From: Euryodendron excelsum
Lineage: Eukaryota; Streptophyta; Magnoliopsida; Ericales; Pentaphylacaceae
Length of the DNA: 64,000 bases
Direction of reading: 5' to 3'
NCBI GenBank assembly: GCA_033060915.1
Contig: CM065381.1
Coordinates: 6,733,501-6,797,500, forward strand
In this document: piece by piece, positions 9,798-23,700 of the stretch
Numbering within the stretch: position 1 is the first letter of the stretch
Layout: each line of letters opens with the position of its first letter
The notes under the pieces: model-generated
Told to the model about the DNA's origin: nothing
Seen by the model: only the letters and a program-made list of their open reading frames with translations
The model's database searches: none
Position numbers and translations under genes: made by a program

Positions 9798-12700
9798 ATG
9801 GCGAAACTGAAGATTGGTGGGGCATGGTCTGGTGTCTTGGAGGTGGAATTGGAGGAGTGGACGGTACCCATGTTGAGAGAAGAAGTTGCGAAGCGATCGG
9901 ACTGTGGGCCGGAGTCGATCAACCTGATTTGCGCCGGGAAGGTGTTGAAGGACGGCGATGGGATGCAGAAGCTGAGCCAATTGGGTGTCAAGAATAATGC
10001 CAAAATTTTGGCCAGTCGTGTCTCTACTGATAAAGGCAAGGCTCTGAAGGAAGAATTGATGGCTGAGGAGGAACGGTCTAGGAGACTCTCTCGACTCAAG
10101 TAACTCTCTCTCTCTCTCTCTAGACTCCCTCTCTTTTGAGTTCTTGATTGCAATGGGTTCTTGATAAAAAGATGTGAATTCTTGGTTGCATGGATTGTGT
10201 TTGTTTGTACGTGTGTATAGATGTAGATATGAGTAAAGAAAAGGAAACAGAATTGGGATACTCTGTCTCTCTCACTTCGATTGAGGGTGGGGTTATCGGT
10301 AATGTGATTTGGGGGTTGAATTCTATGATTAGTGATTCTTATGATTCATGGTTTCTATGTAGCTTGTGTTTGAGAGGATGCTAGAATTCGGCATTTGTAT
10401 TTTATTTACTTTGTGTTCATATTGTACTATATACATATGTAAATTATTTCTGCATTTTTATGTAATTGAAGTAAGATTTATTTTCTTCATTCTTCTGCTT
10501 CCAATTTCAGACATTACTATTAAGTACTACTAGTAAAACAAAGGTGGGCTTTCTATTTGGTCAACCACTGTGTTGGATCAAGCCTTCTATTAGAAGATGA
10601 TACACCCTAATAGGCCCCCCTTTTTTTTCCTTCTCTTTTCCTTTAAAACTATCAATAGTTAAGCAAATCGGACCGAAGTATTGTTCCCCTTCCATTGGAA
10701 AAATTTGACCTCCAGTTTGCATTATTTGAAATGATCCTGATGACCATTCTGATGATCTACCTGGATATTTGACATGGAAATAGTTTTCAAGCAGTTCTTG
10801 GTCTTGTTGGTATTTTTTTTGTAATTTTTTTCTTGTTTATTTATTTAGTTTTTGGGGAAAAAACAAGTAAGAGTACTAGAGATTCGACAACTACTTATGT
10901 TGTTCACAATAATATATTATCTTTGTAAGAGACTGAGACTCTATTGCTCTCCAAAATTTCATTGTTATGTATACTGAGTTTTATGGCTAACCTTGATTTT
11001 TGAACGGGGTTCATATAGGCATTATAAGATCCTAATGACAACCAAAATATTCCTGAAGCTCATATTATTCTTACCTAACCCAGTTCTGTTTTAAAACTCA
11101 ATACTTTTCTTGAAATCATGAGAATTCTAGACTACTCAAAGCTTTTATGAAGGAGAGATATTTGATTGTATATACAACATTCTTATTGGTGACTTGAAAC
11201 ATTCATATACACAAGGAAGAAACTATTAAATAATTGATCGTCAACATTGTAAAATTTCCAAGATTGCATCAATTGGTCCCAACCGCTTTGAATGCCTTAG
11301 AGCCGCCATGTAGCACGTGTGGTGGACAATGTTACTTGGACCCTTCCAAATTTGTAAAATACCCGTGTTGGACACTCAATACTCGGATAAGGGTATGGAA
11401 TATGTGTCTGATATGGCTAGTTAGGTATGTATCCAACAAGTATGAATAAGTATTACTATAGAACTACACATAAGACTTTCGTTTTATGCATGAAATGCTA
11501 TATTTTGGTTTATAAATACTATTTTACTTTAAAAAAGCAAAAAAAGTATTTAAAAAATATGAAATTTAGCCATGTTCGAGTGTCCATGGACATGAGTATT
11601 AGATGACTCTGACACTTACACACTTATCCGCACCCGACACCTTTACCCGAGTTCAGGTAACATAGGTGGTGGGGACATGCCAGGGGCAGGGGGTGGGATT
11701 TGTGTGCTGGGGTGCAAGTCCCATTAAAAGCTATATGTTAATACTAAGGACCCCTCCGTCACCATTCCCTTATGAGTGAGGATGTATATGCCTGGGAACT
11801 ATACTTGGCTGGCAATATGGGTGCACATGGGTCAGTTCGGTTTGTGTTGATGCATAACCCAGAACCAAACCATCATATATCGGTTGACCAATATACAACC
11901 TAGAACTAAACCATGTGTAATTACAAACCGAACCAAACTGTAGAACCTCAGATCGGATCGGTTCAGTTCTAAACCGAAAATATATATATTTTGCTTATGT
12001 TGTAAGGCTCTGTTCTGCAAAATAAGGCCCAATCACTAATTGGGCCCACGCAACACAATAAGTCAGAAAAGGAATAGGCCCTCTTATAGAGCTGGCTGTA
12101 GAGAAAATGCCCTGAGTACTCGATATGGGATAGACAACATAAAGACCAGAGTGCTGAGACTGAGTGGAAGTGTTCTGGGAGTAAATGTTATTGAGATGCC
12201 TTGAGAAAGTGTACATGCATGCTCTCTTCGCCTTCATAAACAGCCACCAGTGTTCTTTTGCTTTAGCTTTAGCCAAATGAAAGTTGACTGGTTGGACTAT
12301 TGGAAATTCTTCAACAAGAGTTCTTTTACTGCATTTTTGTGTCTATTGTCTTGGTTTGCAGTTAAGCCATTCAAGGTAGTACATATACATTTATACGATA
12401 TACACACACACATATATATATATATATGTATGATACATGTAGGTAAATAAGTCTGTGACATTGGTGGTGGGTTTAAAAATATCTCTGTGATAGTTGGTGG
12501 GTTTAGAACGTGCATACAGTGCATTGATGCTACTTTTTTGTGCTGGTACTTACTGGAACAGGTAAAGATCTATTGAAATATCTATGAATGTCTGAGGTGT
12601 TGCACTTGTTTAATGAAAAGACTTTGAAGAAACCCCACCGCCCACTTGATGGAAGAAGAACAAAAAGGAATTACCTAACAGTTTCCATGATTCCTTTATT

Positions 12701-15700
12701 TTTCTTCTTCTTTCTTTAGTTTGATCATCTGTTTTGATCGACTTTGGTCATTTTGAGAGATAGAGTCACTTCAATAACTTACTGATGGGTAATAATGATA
12801 CGAATTAACAAATATTTCGTTGTATATTTTGTGGTTGTGAATAGTTTCTTTGCACAGGAACTTCCCACATTGAACGAATAGTAAAAACTATTGGTCTCTA
12901 GGTAATATACAAACAACAGATTCCATCAGATGAGTAACCCCACTAAAGCATTAATGTCTCCGGTTAAAAATAAATTTTTTAAAATATACAAGGGGCTTGG
13001 ATCTTGATTGGTTCGGGTTTTGGGTTGGTTCGGTTCCTGATGAATAAACTCAGAACCAAACTGAGGTAATCGGTTCTCCAAAAATTGGAACTGAGAACCA
13101 AACCGAGGCTGTTTAAAACCAAACCAATCCGAACGGTGAGGTCGGGTCTGGTTCGGTTCTCGGGTTGAACAGTTACATGTGCACCCCTAGCTGGTAATGT
13201 ATTGCCATCAGAATTCAATGCACTCCACAATCAATGCTTACTTGGGTTATGAGTAGGCTCAAGGGGCTCCATGGTGCTCGGCGGCATCAACATGCAGGTG
13301 TTTGGCTTGATGGCTAGAGTTGATGTGAGTTGAGGTATTCCTCCTCTATATACTCAAGGGTATCAACAGCATGCATCTGGCTGGTTCGAATTGGGGTTAG
13401 CTGACATAATCAAAATGACATCTGGCCCTCGCAGTGCCTTTTCACTGCATTGGCACGGCCTGTTACTGATATAACCATTGTCTAAGCTTGCAACCCCTAC
13501 AGGCTGGCAACTCCATTCGCATAGCCCCTTCTCATGGGTTGGTCACCCAACCTTTGAAAACCTTTTATCGGGAATTACATTCTTAGGCATATCACAAACT
13601 CTCTCTCTCACTCTGGGCCGTATGATGGGCATTCCCATCAGACAACCCTTTAGTTCCTTAGACGTGTTGCCTCTTAGACTAGAGAAACAGTACCATCATC
13701 TTTGATTTGCACATCAACCACGAAGCAATGGTTCTGATATGTTTTCTGCAATTGGAGGAGTGTATTAGCTTAACACTTATATTGCCCAGAAATCACAATT
13801 TAGGTCCTGAAGATGATGAGAATCATAAGATCACATAGCAGCATAGCATATTCCATCTTGTGCTTGCTTGTTTAAGCAGACTTGCTGCTCTTATTCTCTC
13901 TCAAGTTTGTTAGTAACACCATGAAACTGACAGGACTGCTGTGACTTCACTGGCCAAGAGGCATGCAGACGGTTTATTACCAATTGAAGACTTCAATATA
14001 GAGCTTGAAAATCAAAGTGGAGAGACAGTACAATTGGGATCTGAGACTGATCAGCGGTATGATGCATAAATGGATCTTGTATATGTTTCATTGCTAAAAT
14101 ACTTTTGCAGGCATGCGACCAATCCTCTTTCTTAAGGCTTTAAACTCAATCATATCATTCTTTCCATAACAGATTTTGATGGTAATTTGGCAGGGCTGTG
14201 ATGATGGGTCTAATGCTTCATGCAAATGCTAAACAGTTAATTAGAAGGGAAAAGTATAAAGATGCTTTGGAAGTACTCACCATGGGAGAGGTTAGTAACA
14301 CATGCATTTCATGCCAAAAAAAAAAAAAGAAAAATTGGTTTTCAGGGTTCCTTAAATTAGTTAATGGATTGTTTTTAGTTTGGTTAATACAAAATTTAAG
14401 CATACTCCAAGTGGCCTGATGGCCTAGAGTGATTACCTGGGCTCTTAGCCTGAGCTGCTTTGTTCAAAACTTTCCCTGAGATAAGAAGTTGATGGTCATC
14501 CATCATTCTGATGTAGCGCTCTCTTGCTTGAGCACCTTTTGTTCTCCATCTACCTGGAAATTTATGTGTTACCACTTAAGCTTGTACTGCAATTTACAGA
14601 TCCTTTTCCTTCACTTCAAAGCATTTCAATACTCCATTAATCTTTGTGCGTGTGTTCTGCACATTATTTTTACTGTTTACGGATGATAATGTAGCCAAAC
14701 CATTTGAAACATTCTTTGTCTGGGTAGTTGGTAACTCAAATTATATATCGTTTTTTTGTCATGTAATTGCCAGAGGCACTTAACCCAGTGTGCTTTATTC
14801 TTTTCTTGTAGGAGGCCTTTTCTCTTTGTGACTCCAATGTTATTGAGGTGAGTGGAGTGTATTTTAAAAGGTTTTTTTAAGTTTATTATAAGAAATAATT
14901 ACATAGAGTCATGTCATGATGCATAGGATCTATTTTGCCATTCATTGAAATAGGTGAAAGCTGTTTTCTAGTGTTTTCCTTAAAACATGCATTTTGTAGT
15001 GATACACTCCCATGAACAGTGTAGGCAGAGTTGCCATCTTGAAATTAGTTGGCAAAGTTCTGTTGGCTTATCAACAGAAGCAATTAAAGGTAACTTAGGC
15101 ATAACTGTGCGTCTTCTTTTTTTTCTTCCCTGAAAAGGTTATTTATCGAGTTAGTCAATTCCTAGACTTCACCAATATCAATTAACCTAAGAAGTTTACA
15201 CTTGTGCAAACTTGAGGATGACTAAGTTTGCTTTGCATCGAGAGTATGCTGAAAAGATAAGAAGCAATCCTAACTACCATTACATTGTGCATTTGACATT
15301 ATTATGTTATTTTAACTCTATATGGTTTCACCATTTCCCTTTTGGCTTCCAGATGATTGACAATGTTCCAATACTACAAATAGATATGGTGTGGTGCTAC
15401 TTCATGCTCCGAGATATCAGTTGGCTCTCAGTGGCAGGAATGCGCCTTAAAAAAGCTAGGGAAGGAATTGAACGTGCTCATGGGAAGGATTCTCGTCGTC
15501 TCAGACTCCTTCAAGGAGGTCGTCATCCGGAGATTGCATTGTGAGTATTATTCTTAGTTGTTGTTTGGAAGTTCATGATAATCTTTTTTTTTTATATATT
15601 TAAAAGTTCATAAAAAAATCTTGTTCTTTGAAGTTATTTCATTTTTATTGCTTGTCTGTAGACACCTGCGGATGGAACTGTTGGAAGGAGTAGTGGCGTA

Positions 15701-18700
15701 CCACAGTTGTCAGTTTGAAGAATCTAGGCATGCGTTGACCTCTGCCCAAACTAAATACTTCCAGGTCAGCCTTTCTTCACGTTACCAGCATATTACACAC
15801 TACACCTTGTAATAAATGCAGGAAGGAAATTATTCAGATCAAAGCATTCAGCAAGTTTCCTTTCATTTTAAGGTCATTAGTCTTCATCTGGAATGTCCTT
15901 GTTATTAACCCCCCAAACCCCCGGGTAGCTTTTGTTTCCATCCTGTGCCATTCATATCGGTTTGGTCTAAAATACTGTCAGATTTTTCCAGGATTCTTGT
16001 TATTCTTTTAATTAATTTCTTTCTGGCATCTGCCAATTTCCGACCTTTTTCCCTGCTTCATGAATCAGCTCGTAATCAGTGGTGGAGGAAGGATGGTATG
16101 GCATGTCCAGCCCTAGATTTTTGGGATTCATTTTGGAGTCCTTTATAGTTTGGCTACCATTTTGATATGTTTGTTTAAATTAGCGTGTTGGTCCCCAAAT
16201 CTTTAACTAAATTGAAGTTAAATAGCTTATAATTTTCTTAACATATTTGTTTTTCCTCAACCTAATACATTGTCACTCCAAAAATTCAGTCAAGAATCTC
16301 TCCTTATTCACCATATCACTCCTTTCCAAATCATTGAGCACATAATTTTCTCCGTCACCAAACTGACAAATGTTCAACTTTTATTACAACATACGTCTAT
16401 ATATATATATATATATATCACTTTGGGAACTCAGATATTTCTTTTAAGATATTACATTATTATGTTCTAGGTGTCTATTTTAAATATATGTTGAACATGT
16501 TTTTAATTTTTGTAACCCATAACATCACTGAAAAACCTTTTTATTCAAGCTAATATTGTTTGTCATTTAACATGTCTTTTATGTACCCTAGTTCTGCCCC
16601 TTCCAGTAATTTTTATGCTTTTCCAGATAATCATCCTACGTAATTATTTATGTATTTCCATCTCTATTAAATTTGTCTGTTTCCGAATTCAGCTTCAGGT
16701 GCCTGATGAAGCCATAGCGCTACTTATGAGCATGGGCTATAAAGAACGTGATGCAAAGAGGGCTCTGCGCATGAGCAATCAGGATGTTCAGAGTGCTGTT
16801 GATTTTCTTGTCGAGGAGAAGGCAAAAAAGGTACAGAAACAAGAGGAGGACATCCGGCGAAGGAATGAGATCAAGTGAGGTTCATTCTAATTTACTGTCT
16901 TTACTTTTCTTCTCTCTTTCTTCTTAGGATAAGTATTATTTCTAATGTAATGTAGAATCAACTTCTATCCGCTTTGGTATTTTGTTGTTTGTACTTGCAT
17001 TTTTATCTGCCAAAAATTGCAGGGAGCAGAAGCAGTATGGAATGACACCCCTTAGGAAACCTGTGGATCTTCAGAAATTGAATGAATTGGTGTCCATTGG
17101 GTAAGTGGAACCAACAAAATAAGAGGTTATAGTGGTTTTGCTGGTATCTTATAATAATCTAATTTATTTTCCTAGTAGGATGGGAAATTGGGAGGAATTT
17201 TTTGGAAAGGACTTAGAGGTTCCAACAAAGAGCTATACTTGTTTGTTGGAGTCACTGCTGAGTATTATTATTTTTTGTTGTTTCCTTTTCTTTTCTTTTT
17301 TTTTGTTTTTTAGACGTCAATGCTTATAGTTACCATTGTTGTAATTAACTTTTTCTACTAGAAGTCACCATTTGCTGTTGTATCTTCAAAATTGAAAATA
17401 AATATTAATATATAGAAGAAAAAAGTATGACATTAATGATTTATGTAATTATGTACTGCTTTGACTGTCGAAGCTTGTTCTTTGTGAAGTTTACTTAATT
17501 TAAAGGAAATGGATATTGTCAACTGACCTTGAATCCAATGCCTGAACATATTTTGGTCCCACGTTTGCATGGGATAAACAGTCCTACATTTTTGGTACAT
17601 TAATCAATAACTTTTCATGTTGTAGGGTGGGCATCCTTGTTATTACTAATTAAGCTGACAGATATTGCATTTGGCAGGTATGAGAAAGAGCTTGCAGCAG
17701 AAGCACTTCGAAGAAATGAGAATGACACTCAGAAGGCTTTGGATGACTTGACTAATCAAGAATCTAATTCTGCCATACAGGTGAGTTATCATCTCTATGA
17801 ATATTTTGTCTTCAGTAATCTGAGACTCCAATCACTTGTTTATTTGCTTTGCAGCTTGATATTGAGTCAAGGAAAAGGAAAAGACTGCGTCGAGCTGCAG
17901 ATGCTGCTATTGAAGAACTTATATCCATGGGTTTCCCAAGAGCAAAAGGTGCCTAGTACTTGCTAAAATGTCATAGCTATTATTTTTTGCATTTCATTGG
18001 CCCCTTTGTTCGCTTATCCATTATGTGACCTACATTGTTAATTTCTGCCCTTGCTATTAAAGAGATAGTACTCATAAGAGCCAAAATCAATATATTTAAC
18101 CAAGGGAAAGACTGCATCAAGCAGCAGATGCTGCAAAAAAAATAAAAATTTCTCTACAACAAATATGGGTTTCATGCAAAGTAGGAGGTACCACATGATT
18201 TGAAAAACATTCTGGTGCCATTGCATTGTTGTGTTTTTTTTTTTAATTTACCTCTCTTGTTCTTGGTAATAGCTTTTATTTTTTTATATCTATCTCAATG
18301 ATTATTTTTCCACTATTAACCTATACTTTGTTAAATAGAGCCCCTGATGTTAAAAAATTATAGTGACCTGATGGTTAATTTTAGATCCAAATTGACCAAG
18401 CTATTTTCAATACCTGTTAAAAATATGAGAACCATACATTTTAAGCACTGAATTTCTGACGTGGTGACATAAATTCCTTGAGCATTGAATTTAGTAGTCA
18501 TTACGTCCGAACAAGAAACACATAAATAAAGAAATTGCAGCAAACAAGAGTGAATGAATAAATGGTTAAATTGAATTTTACGGTTAATATTGGGTGTTAG
18601 GCATGTTTGAAAGGAGCTGTTCAAATTACCTACAGAAAATGTAAAAATGAACTATTAGGTCTAAAGGTGTCATGTGCTTAAGGCACCTTTAGCAGGCTCT

Positions 18701-19111
18701 ATTACTTCACTTTATAGTTTATTTATTACTATAATTTTTTGGTTTGTAGTGGTTGCGGCTGTCCGGACGTATGGTACAAAAGATCGAGCGTTAACTCATC
18801 TACTCGAACAACCTGATACAAATCCCGATGTTGCAGCAGATGGGAATGCAAATTCTTCTGTTGACGCCGATCTTTTGTGTACCGAGGCTGTTGAAGGTTT
18901 ATCAGGTACCAGTGAAGTCCCAAGCACCGATGATGGTGTTGAAGGTCCAAGTGTCCCCATAATGGACGAGCGGGACGTGGAGATGGAAGATGAACTGACA
19001 GAGGAACTTCATAAAGCAGATGCTTTCTCGGACTATGACATCGAAGTCGCGAAAGAAGGTGAAGCTATAAATGAGTATTTGGCTAAGCTGGCTTCTGCAG
19101 AGAAAGAGTGA
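9798..19111 (+). CDS. NUB1: NUB1-like UBL-UBA protein (NEDD8 ultimate buster 1 homologue), 11 exons
   Basis: Adaptor that binds ubiquitin-like modifiers and the proteasome (family knowledge). Exons by frame and GT-AG sites: 9798-10099, 13934-14056, 14194-14290, 14812-14847, 15353-15540, 15662-15764, 16693-16874, 17023-17100, 17678-17780, 17855-17948, 18750-19111. They total 1668 bp, 555 residues. Exon 1 holds the ubiquitin-like domain (MAKLKIGGAWSGVLEVEL ... LCAGK-like core). Exons 3-6 hold a conserved helical region (MVWCYFMLRDISWL, RLLQGGRHPEIALHLR). Exons 7-11 carry three UBA domains: DEAIALLMSMGYKERDA (exon 7), YEKELAAEALRRNENDTQ (exons 8-9), and AIEELISMGFPRAKVVAAVR (exons 10-11). The C-terminus is acidic. 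The order matches what I recall of Arabidopsis At2g12550. Intron 1 (3.8 kb) holds several repeats, and intron 10 holds a decayed copy of exon 10. Exon phases close without any frameshift. Confidence 0.93.
11255..11665. repeat. Dispersed repeat family A, copy in NUB1 intron 1
   Basis: Contains cccgtgttggacactcaatactcgg, cgcacccgacacctttaccc and gttcaggtaacatagg. Shares words with the copies at 22265-22635 and 23885-24245. Confidence 0.55.
11805..13195. repeat. GGTTCGGTT/AACCGAACC repeat pair, inverted
   Basis: Left part (11805-11985) begins ggcaatatgggtgcacatggg and is rich in ggttcgg/accgaacc. Right part (12985-13195) ends gttacatgtgcacccctagctgg, the inverse of the left end. They may be the two ends of one element split by later insertion, or two copies in opposite orientation. 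Confidence 0.4.
14405..14490 (+). repeat. Possible SINE head in NUB1 intron 3
   Basis: A-box-like tggcctagagtg and B-box-like tgttcaaaact are spaced as in tRNA-derived SINEs. The body is too degraded to define. Confidence 0.3.
18098..18195 (+). pseudogene. Decayed duplicate of NUB1 exon 10 inside intron 10
   Basis: ggaaagactgcatcaagc, agcagatgctgc, then atgggtttcatgcaaagtagg follow the order of exon 10 (ggaaaagactgcgtcgagc, tgcagatgctgct, atgggtttcccaagagcaaaag). The middle is replaced by an A-rich stretch that breaks the frame, so it should not code. It looks like an old tandem exon duplication. Confidence 0.65.
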
Positions 19112-20751
19112 AAAAGTTTCTTCTTCCCATTGAGATGAAAATAGATCTAAATGTACAAACACTTTATCTTGTGTATATGGGTTCATGTTCACATTAGTTA
19201 AGGTGATGGTGTGACTGATTTCTGATGATAATGGGTGTGGTTTTGTTTACATGAATATGAATGAAAAATACATGCAAGTTTTCTGCTATGATTTTTGAGG
19301 TTACAAGCACCGCAGATGGACATGGATGGTAAGATGGGCTTTTGCAGTTTGTTTTTATGACAAGGATGAATTAGATGCATTTTTAACTTCTACTTTTGAT
19401 TACCGTTTTTGTTTTCATGTTGTCATAACAAAAAATGGGAGCTTCTTGCTTTTCATGCTCTCGAGAACAAAAAAAAATAGGGCCATTGAAAAAACACTTT
19501 ACATATAATATTTATTTTTTTATGAAAATGGTTTTAGAAATTCAGAGAACACTTATACTTTTCGTGTTCAAACAAAAAAATGGAACCATTAAGAATACCA
19601 TCATTTTCATATAATTTTCATTTTTGTACGAAAATAGTTTCAAAAATTCAAGAAACACTTTAGGAACCAGTTTGTCAAACGCATGATTTCGGTAATAAAA
19701 ACTGAAACCGTAGCAAAATGGGGGAGAATCATCTGGGCCAGGATATATATATTGTATGAAAATATATTCTTGGCTCTTCTGCTTTCCAGATGTTTGATCT
19801 TTTGTTAATAGCTGACTGGCACTGGAAGAACAGGAAGTTCCACTTCTATTTTGAAGAATAGGAACCTCACTAGCACCTGATATCAGTTTTAGTTATAGAT
19901 TTCACCAACCTATACAACCCAGAAAGGTTCTCTTTTCTTTTTAATTTTCTCCAGCATTGCTATGGAAAACAACTAATATCTGAAATTTCAACTAGTATGG
20001 TATATTCTTATTTCTTTTTTTACTTCGTGTAGTTTGTTCCAGGTAAAGAAATGATATCACATTTCCATTCAATAACACTACTACACACTAGATGACAACA
20101 TTCGAGTAGACAATAGACCTACATGAGCTCAAGAAAACACTCGGTTGAAAGCCTGCCGTAATAAATAAAACACTACATGGTTCGTGTGAACAGTAAATCT
20201 ACATGAGCTCAAGAGAACACTTGGTCGAAAGCCTATCGTAAAAAAAAAAAACACATCCATAAAATTGCCTTCCTATATAAAAATGACTAGTATTCTTCCA
20301 TTTGAGCCCAGATTTTTAAAAAAGGGATAAAGAAATAGAAAATAGTGCAAGAAATGAAGATGATTATGTAGCTCTCCGCAGGAGGCCAGAACCCTTGTTT
20401 TGAATCATGTCACTTAGCTAGCTTACCCATATACAGTGGTCTAAGTCTAAAAGGACCATTTGAAAGAGTAGAGGTTATGGCGAGAGTTGCGTGGAAAAGT
20501 CATGCAACTGCAGTAAAAAGTAGATCTTGCTCATGAAAACTCAAAAAAGTTTTTGCATTAGGATCTTTTCCTCTTCTATATACAAATTGTCATCCATAAT
20601 ATGCAGAAAAGAGTTTACAAAGGATCATGAGTTCGAGGTGTATATAATTAGACAACTGATTTTAGCTGAACCAGCATAAAAGAAATAAATTCTCTGGCTT
20701 GCTTTGTTGGTATTGACCGAGCTTTTCTTTATACTCTCTGTGTGCCAAAAT
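19112..20751. other. Intergenic space between convergent NUB1-like and OS-9 genes
   Basis: Both genes end here. There is an imperfect direct repeat at about 20110-20160 and 20180-20240 (ctacatgagctcaaga, aaacactcggttgaaagcct / gaacacttggtcgaaagcct). No gene seen. Confidence 0.5.
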
Positions 20752-23700
20752 TTACGTTGCATGTTCTTCTGAATCAAAAGTAGATGGATTATCAATGTCT
20801 GTGACCACGGTTATTTTCTCAGCTTGAAAACTGTCTTCCCCCACTTTTGGTTCTTTGTAATCTTTTGGGAGCACATTACAGTTAATGGTGTGCCATACTG
20901 GTCTCGCTTCTTGAAACAATCTGCAAATTCAAAACTAGCCATCAGAGCAAGGGAATGAAAAAAATTGCAGGCACACATGTAGAGCTACGTAAGCGAATAG
21001 GGGTGTGGGTGTTTGGGTGCTGTAAATGACACGCATAGGAATGGCAATAGGGCAGGTTCGGGTTGGGAACCCCTACCCTACCACCGCCCCGTTTAAGCAA
21101 TCTCTCCCCAGAATCTAATCTGAACCCGTTACACCCTAACCCCGCCCCCGCCCCCACCCCCGCAACCACAATTATTGAGCCCCAAAGACCCCAAACCCGC
21201 CCCGATCTGATGTATCTGCAAGGCGTTCAATCTGCCTTTCTTTCTATTTTTACATTTCACACAGCAGGCCCACGCATTTATTGCTCTGAGCACGCCACCT
21301 ACTTCTTTTTCTCTCATTTCCATCACTCCACCGTTTCACTTTCTCTCTTCGAACATTAAATGCCAGATCCAACTTTCAAAAAGGCAAAGATAGAGAAACA
21401 CCTTAGGTTACAAACCCATCTCTCCCCTCTTCCTCCAAGTGGCATTCTCTCTCCTTCCCTCTAAATAATATCCAGAAACACTAAAGCTTGTATTCATGGT
21501 GGACCAAACTGACTCCGATCTCATAACACGCAGCAAGAAAATGACCCCAAAAGTGTAAGAAATTAGCCAGTACTACCGTCCCTGCCATTGCCGGCCATCT
21601 CCAAGCAAATAGAGCTGAACATAGACATGGAGATTCTTCGAAATCAACCCTCATTTCTCTCTCTAGAAATGATATGCTATTCATGGACGAGTAAATCGTT
21701 TCTTTGAATGAGCCTTAAGGGGTGTATTATTAGAGGTTCTTTATCTTCGATCCCTGATCTGCTCATCTATTCTAATGACTTTGATGAACTCGAGAATGGC
21801 AGTATAACCTTGGTGCTCCAGGGTCATCATCGAGAGAATGCATCAAATTACTCAGTAAATCAGATTGGATACGGGGGTGGAATTACTATTCCCGAACCCG
21901 ACCCGAATCCGATCGGGTTTTGTATTTGATCTCCCGACCCCGGTCCGATCTCAATAGCAGTTCCCCCAAACCCGCCCCGTTTGGGTTGGTACGGGTGGGG
22001 AATCCGAATGCCTGGATTTTTTGGCCATCCCTAGACATGCATGCTTCCAGATACAAATGCATCCTATTTTTCCGCTTTTTGTTTTCTTTTACTTCAGCAT
22101 GAATAGTGCCCACACACTTGCTCACATACACAGAGAATGTCTTCAAGTATGCAACTTGGTATGATCTTAAATGAGAGTGCAAATTTTTTCTAATTATTCT
22201 TTTTTGGGAAAAAAAAAACTTTCTGACATTAAAACTAATGCTGCAATTTCATGTCAGATACACAGAACCTATGTTTACATAGACTCCGGTACAGGTGTTA
22301 AGTGCGGGAATGTGTCGAAGTTCAGATTCATTTAATCCAGATGTCCAAAGACATAAGAACATGGCAAAACATTCATATTTCTTAATATGCTCCTTTATTT
22401 TCTAGGATAAAATAGTGTTTACAAGATAGCATAGAGCATTTTATGCATAATTGGGAAATTTTATACATATTTACATGACAAACTTGATTTATTGAACATT
22501 TTTATTAGATAAATGTCCAACAATGTATGTCGGACATATATTCATACCCGTACCCAAGTGTTGGAGTTCAAGTATCGAGTATCTGACATGACATAAGTCA
22601 TTCATATATTTTATAAGAGTCCGGGTAACATAGCACATAGCTTGAAGTAATATTAAACATAGGAGTGTAACTCATCTTTTTTCCCTCCTCCCTTTGTTTT
22701 TTTGTTTTTTTTTTTTTGTTTTGATTGGTTAAATGGAGGACAGCAACTTCAAGAGATACAACGAAAACAGTTCTTACAGATTGAAATTTCACATATATAT
22801 TTTGAGCATCCATATGTGAATAAGCTCTTCCTGTCTTCCATAATAAGACAACTCAAGCAATTATTTAAGGCCCTAAAATAATTGAATTAAATTTGGGACA
22901 TTATGATATGCCAAGACTTATTCTAGAACAAGAAGTAATAAAATGAGTGCACAGTAATGTTTGGCGAGGCAAGCATCCTCACTATTTTTTATATGCTAAG
23001 TGCTAATGATACATAAAAATTTCAACGATATAGATGGAGGCATTTATATGCAGCATTTTGTGCAATGCATCACCCCATAGAAAAATCAAGCCAAAATCTT
23101 CCTCATTTTAGAGTACTATCAAAATTGCTAACTAGTATCAACTTTATGAGCAAACATATTAATAGTGAGATTTATCTACCATCCAAGAGGATAGTATTTG
23201 GAAAAGCTTTTATGTTGAGCATAGAACAGGCAGGGTAGTCACAAAAATAATATCGTGAGGAAGATTGAACCTGCTACTGACGTTTATGCCAATCAATCAA
23301 TTTAAACATCAGCGAAAAAGGGAGACTTACGGATGCTTGCAAAGCATTGGGCATTGAATTGTGAGTGCATATTTGCATGTGGATAACTCTGTAATAGAAC
23401 TAATCATAGCCCTTGGTTCTGAGCAGACAAACCTCACCTGAAAATCAACATGAGAAAAATATAGAAATTTGTAAAATAAAAAGGAAAGGAAACCTGAATG
23501 CTACTAAAATATTCCATACCTCAGTTTGTCGAGGCTGATTTGTTAGATCACAGATGGTTCCATTTGTATACTGATGAACATGATATCTGCATGAACCATG
23601 TAATGCAATAATGAAATTTCACTTTTCCATCTCACTTCCTCTGAGGTAACTTTCCCGAATTTCCTTATTTACACCTATTGAGTAATGCATACCTTTGTGA

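Larger units (their letters stand above)
10100..13933. other. Intron 1 of NUB1-like gene: repeat-rich, no gene
   Basis: Starts with a (CT)n tract next to the donor (10102-10120). It contains a family A repeat (11255-11665) and GGTTCGGTT-type repeats (11805-11985 and 12985-13195). Short open frames have no recognisable similarity. Confidence 0.6.

Noticed and set aside
9785..10153. 122-residue minus-strand frame
   Set aside because: Antisense of NUB1 exon 1, which is clearly coding on the plus strand.
13478..13705. 75-residue frame in NUB1 intron 1
   Set aside because: No similarity recognised, no splice context and repeat-rich surroundings.
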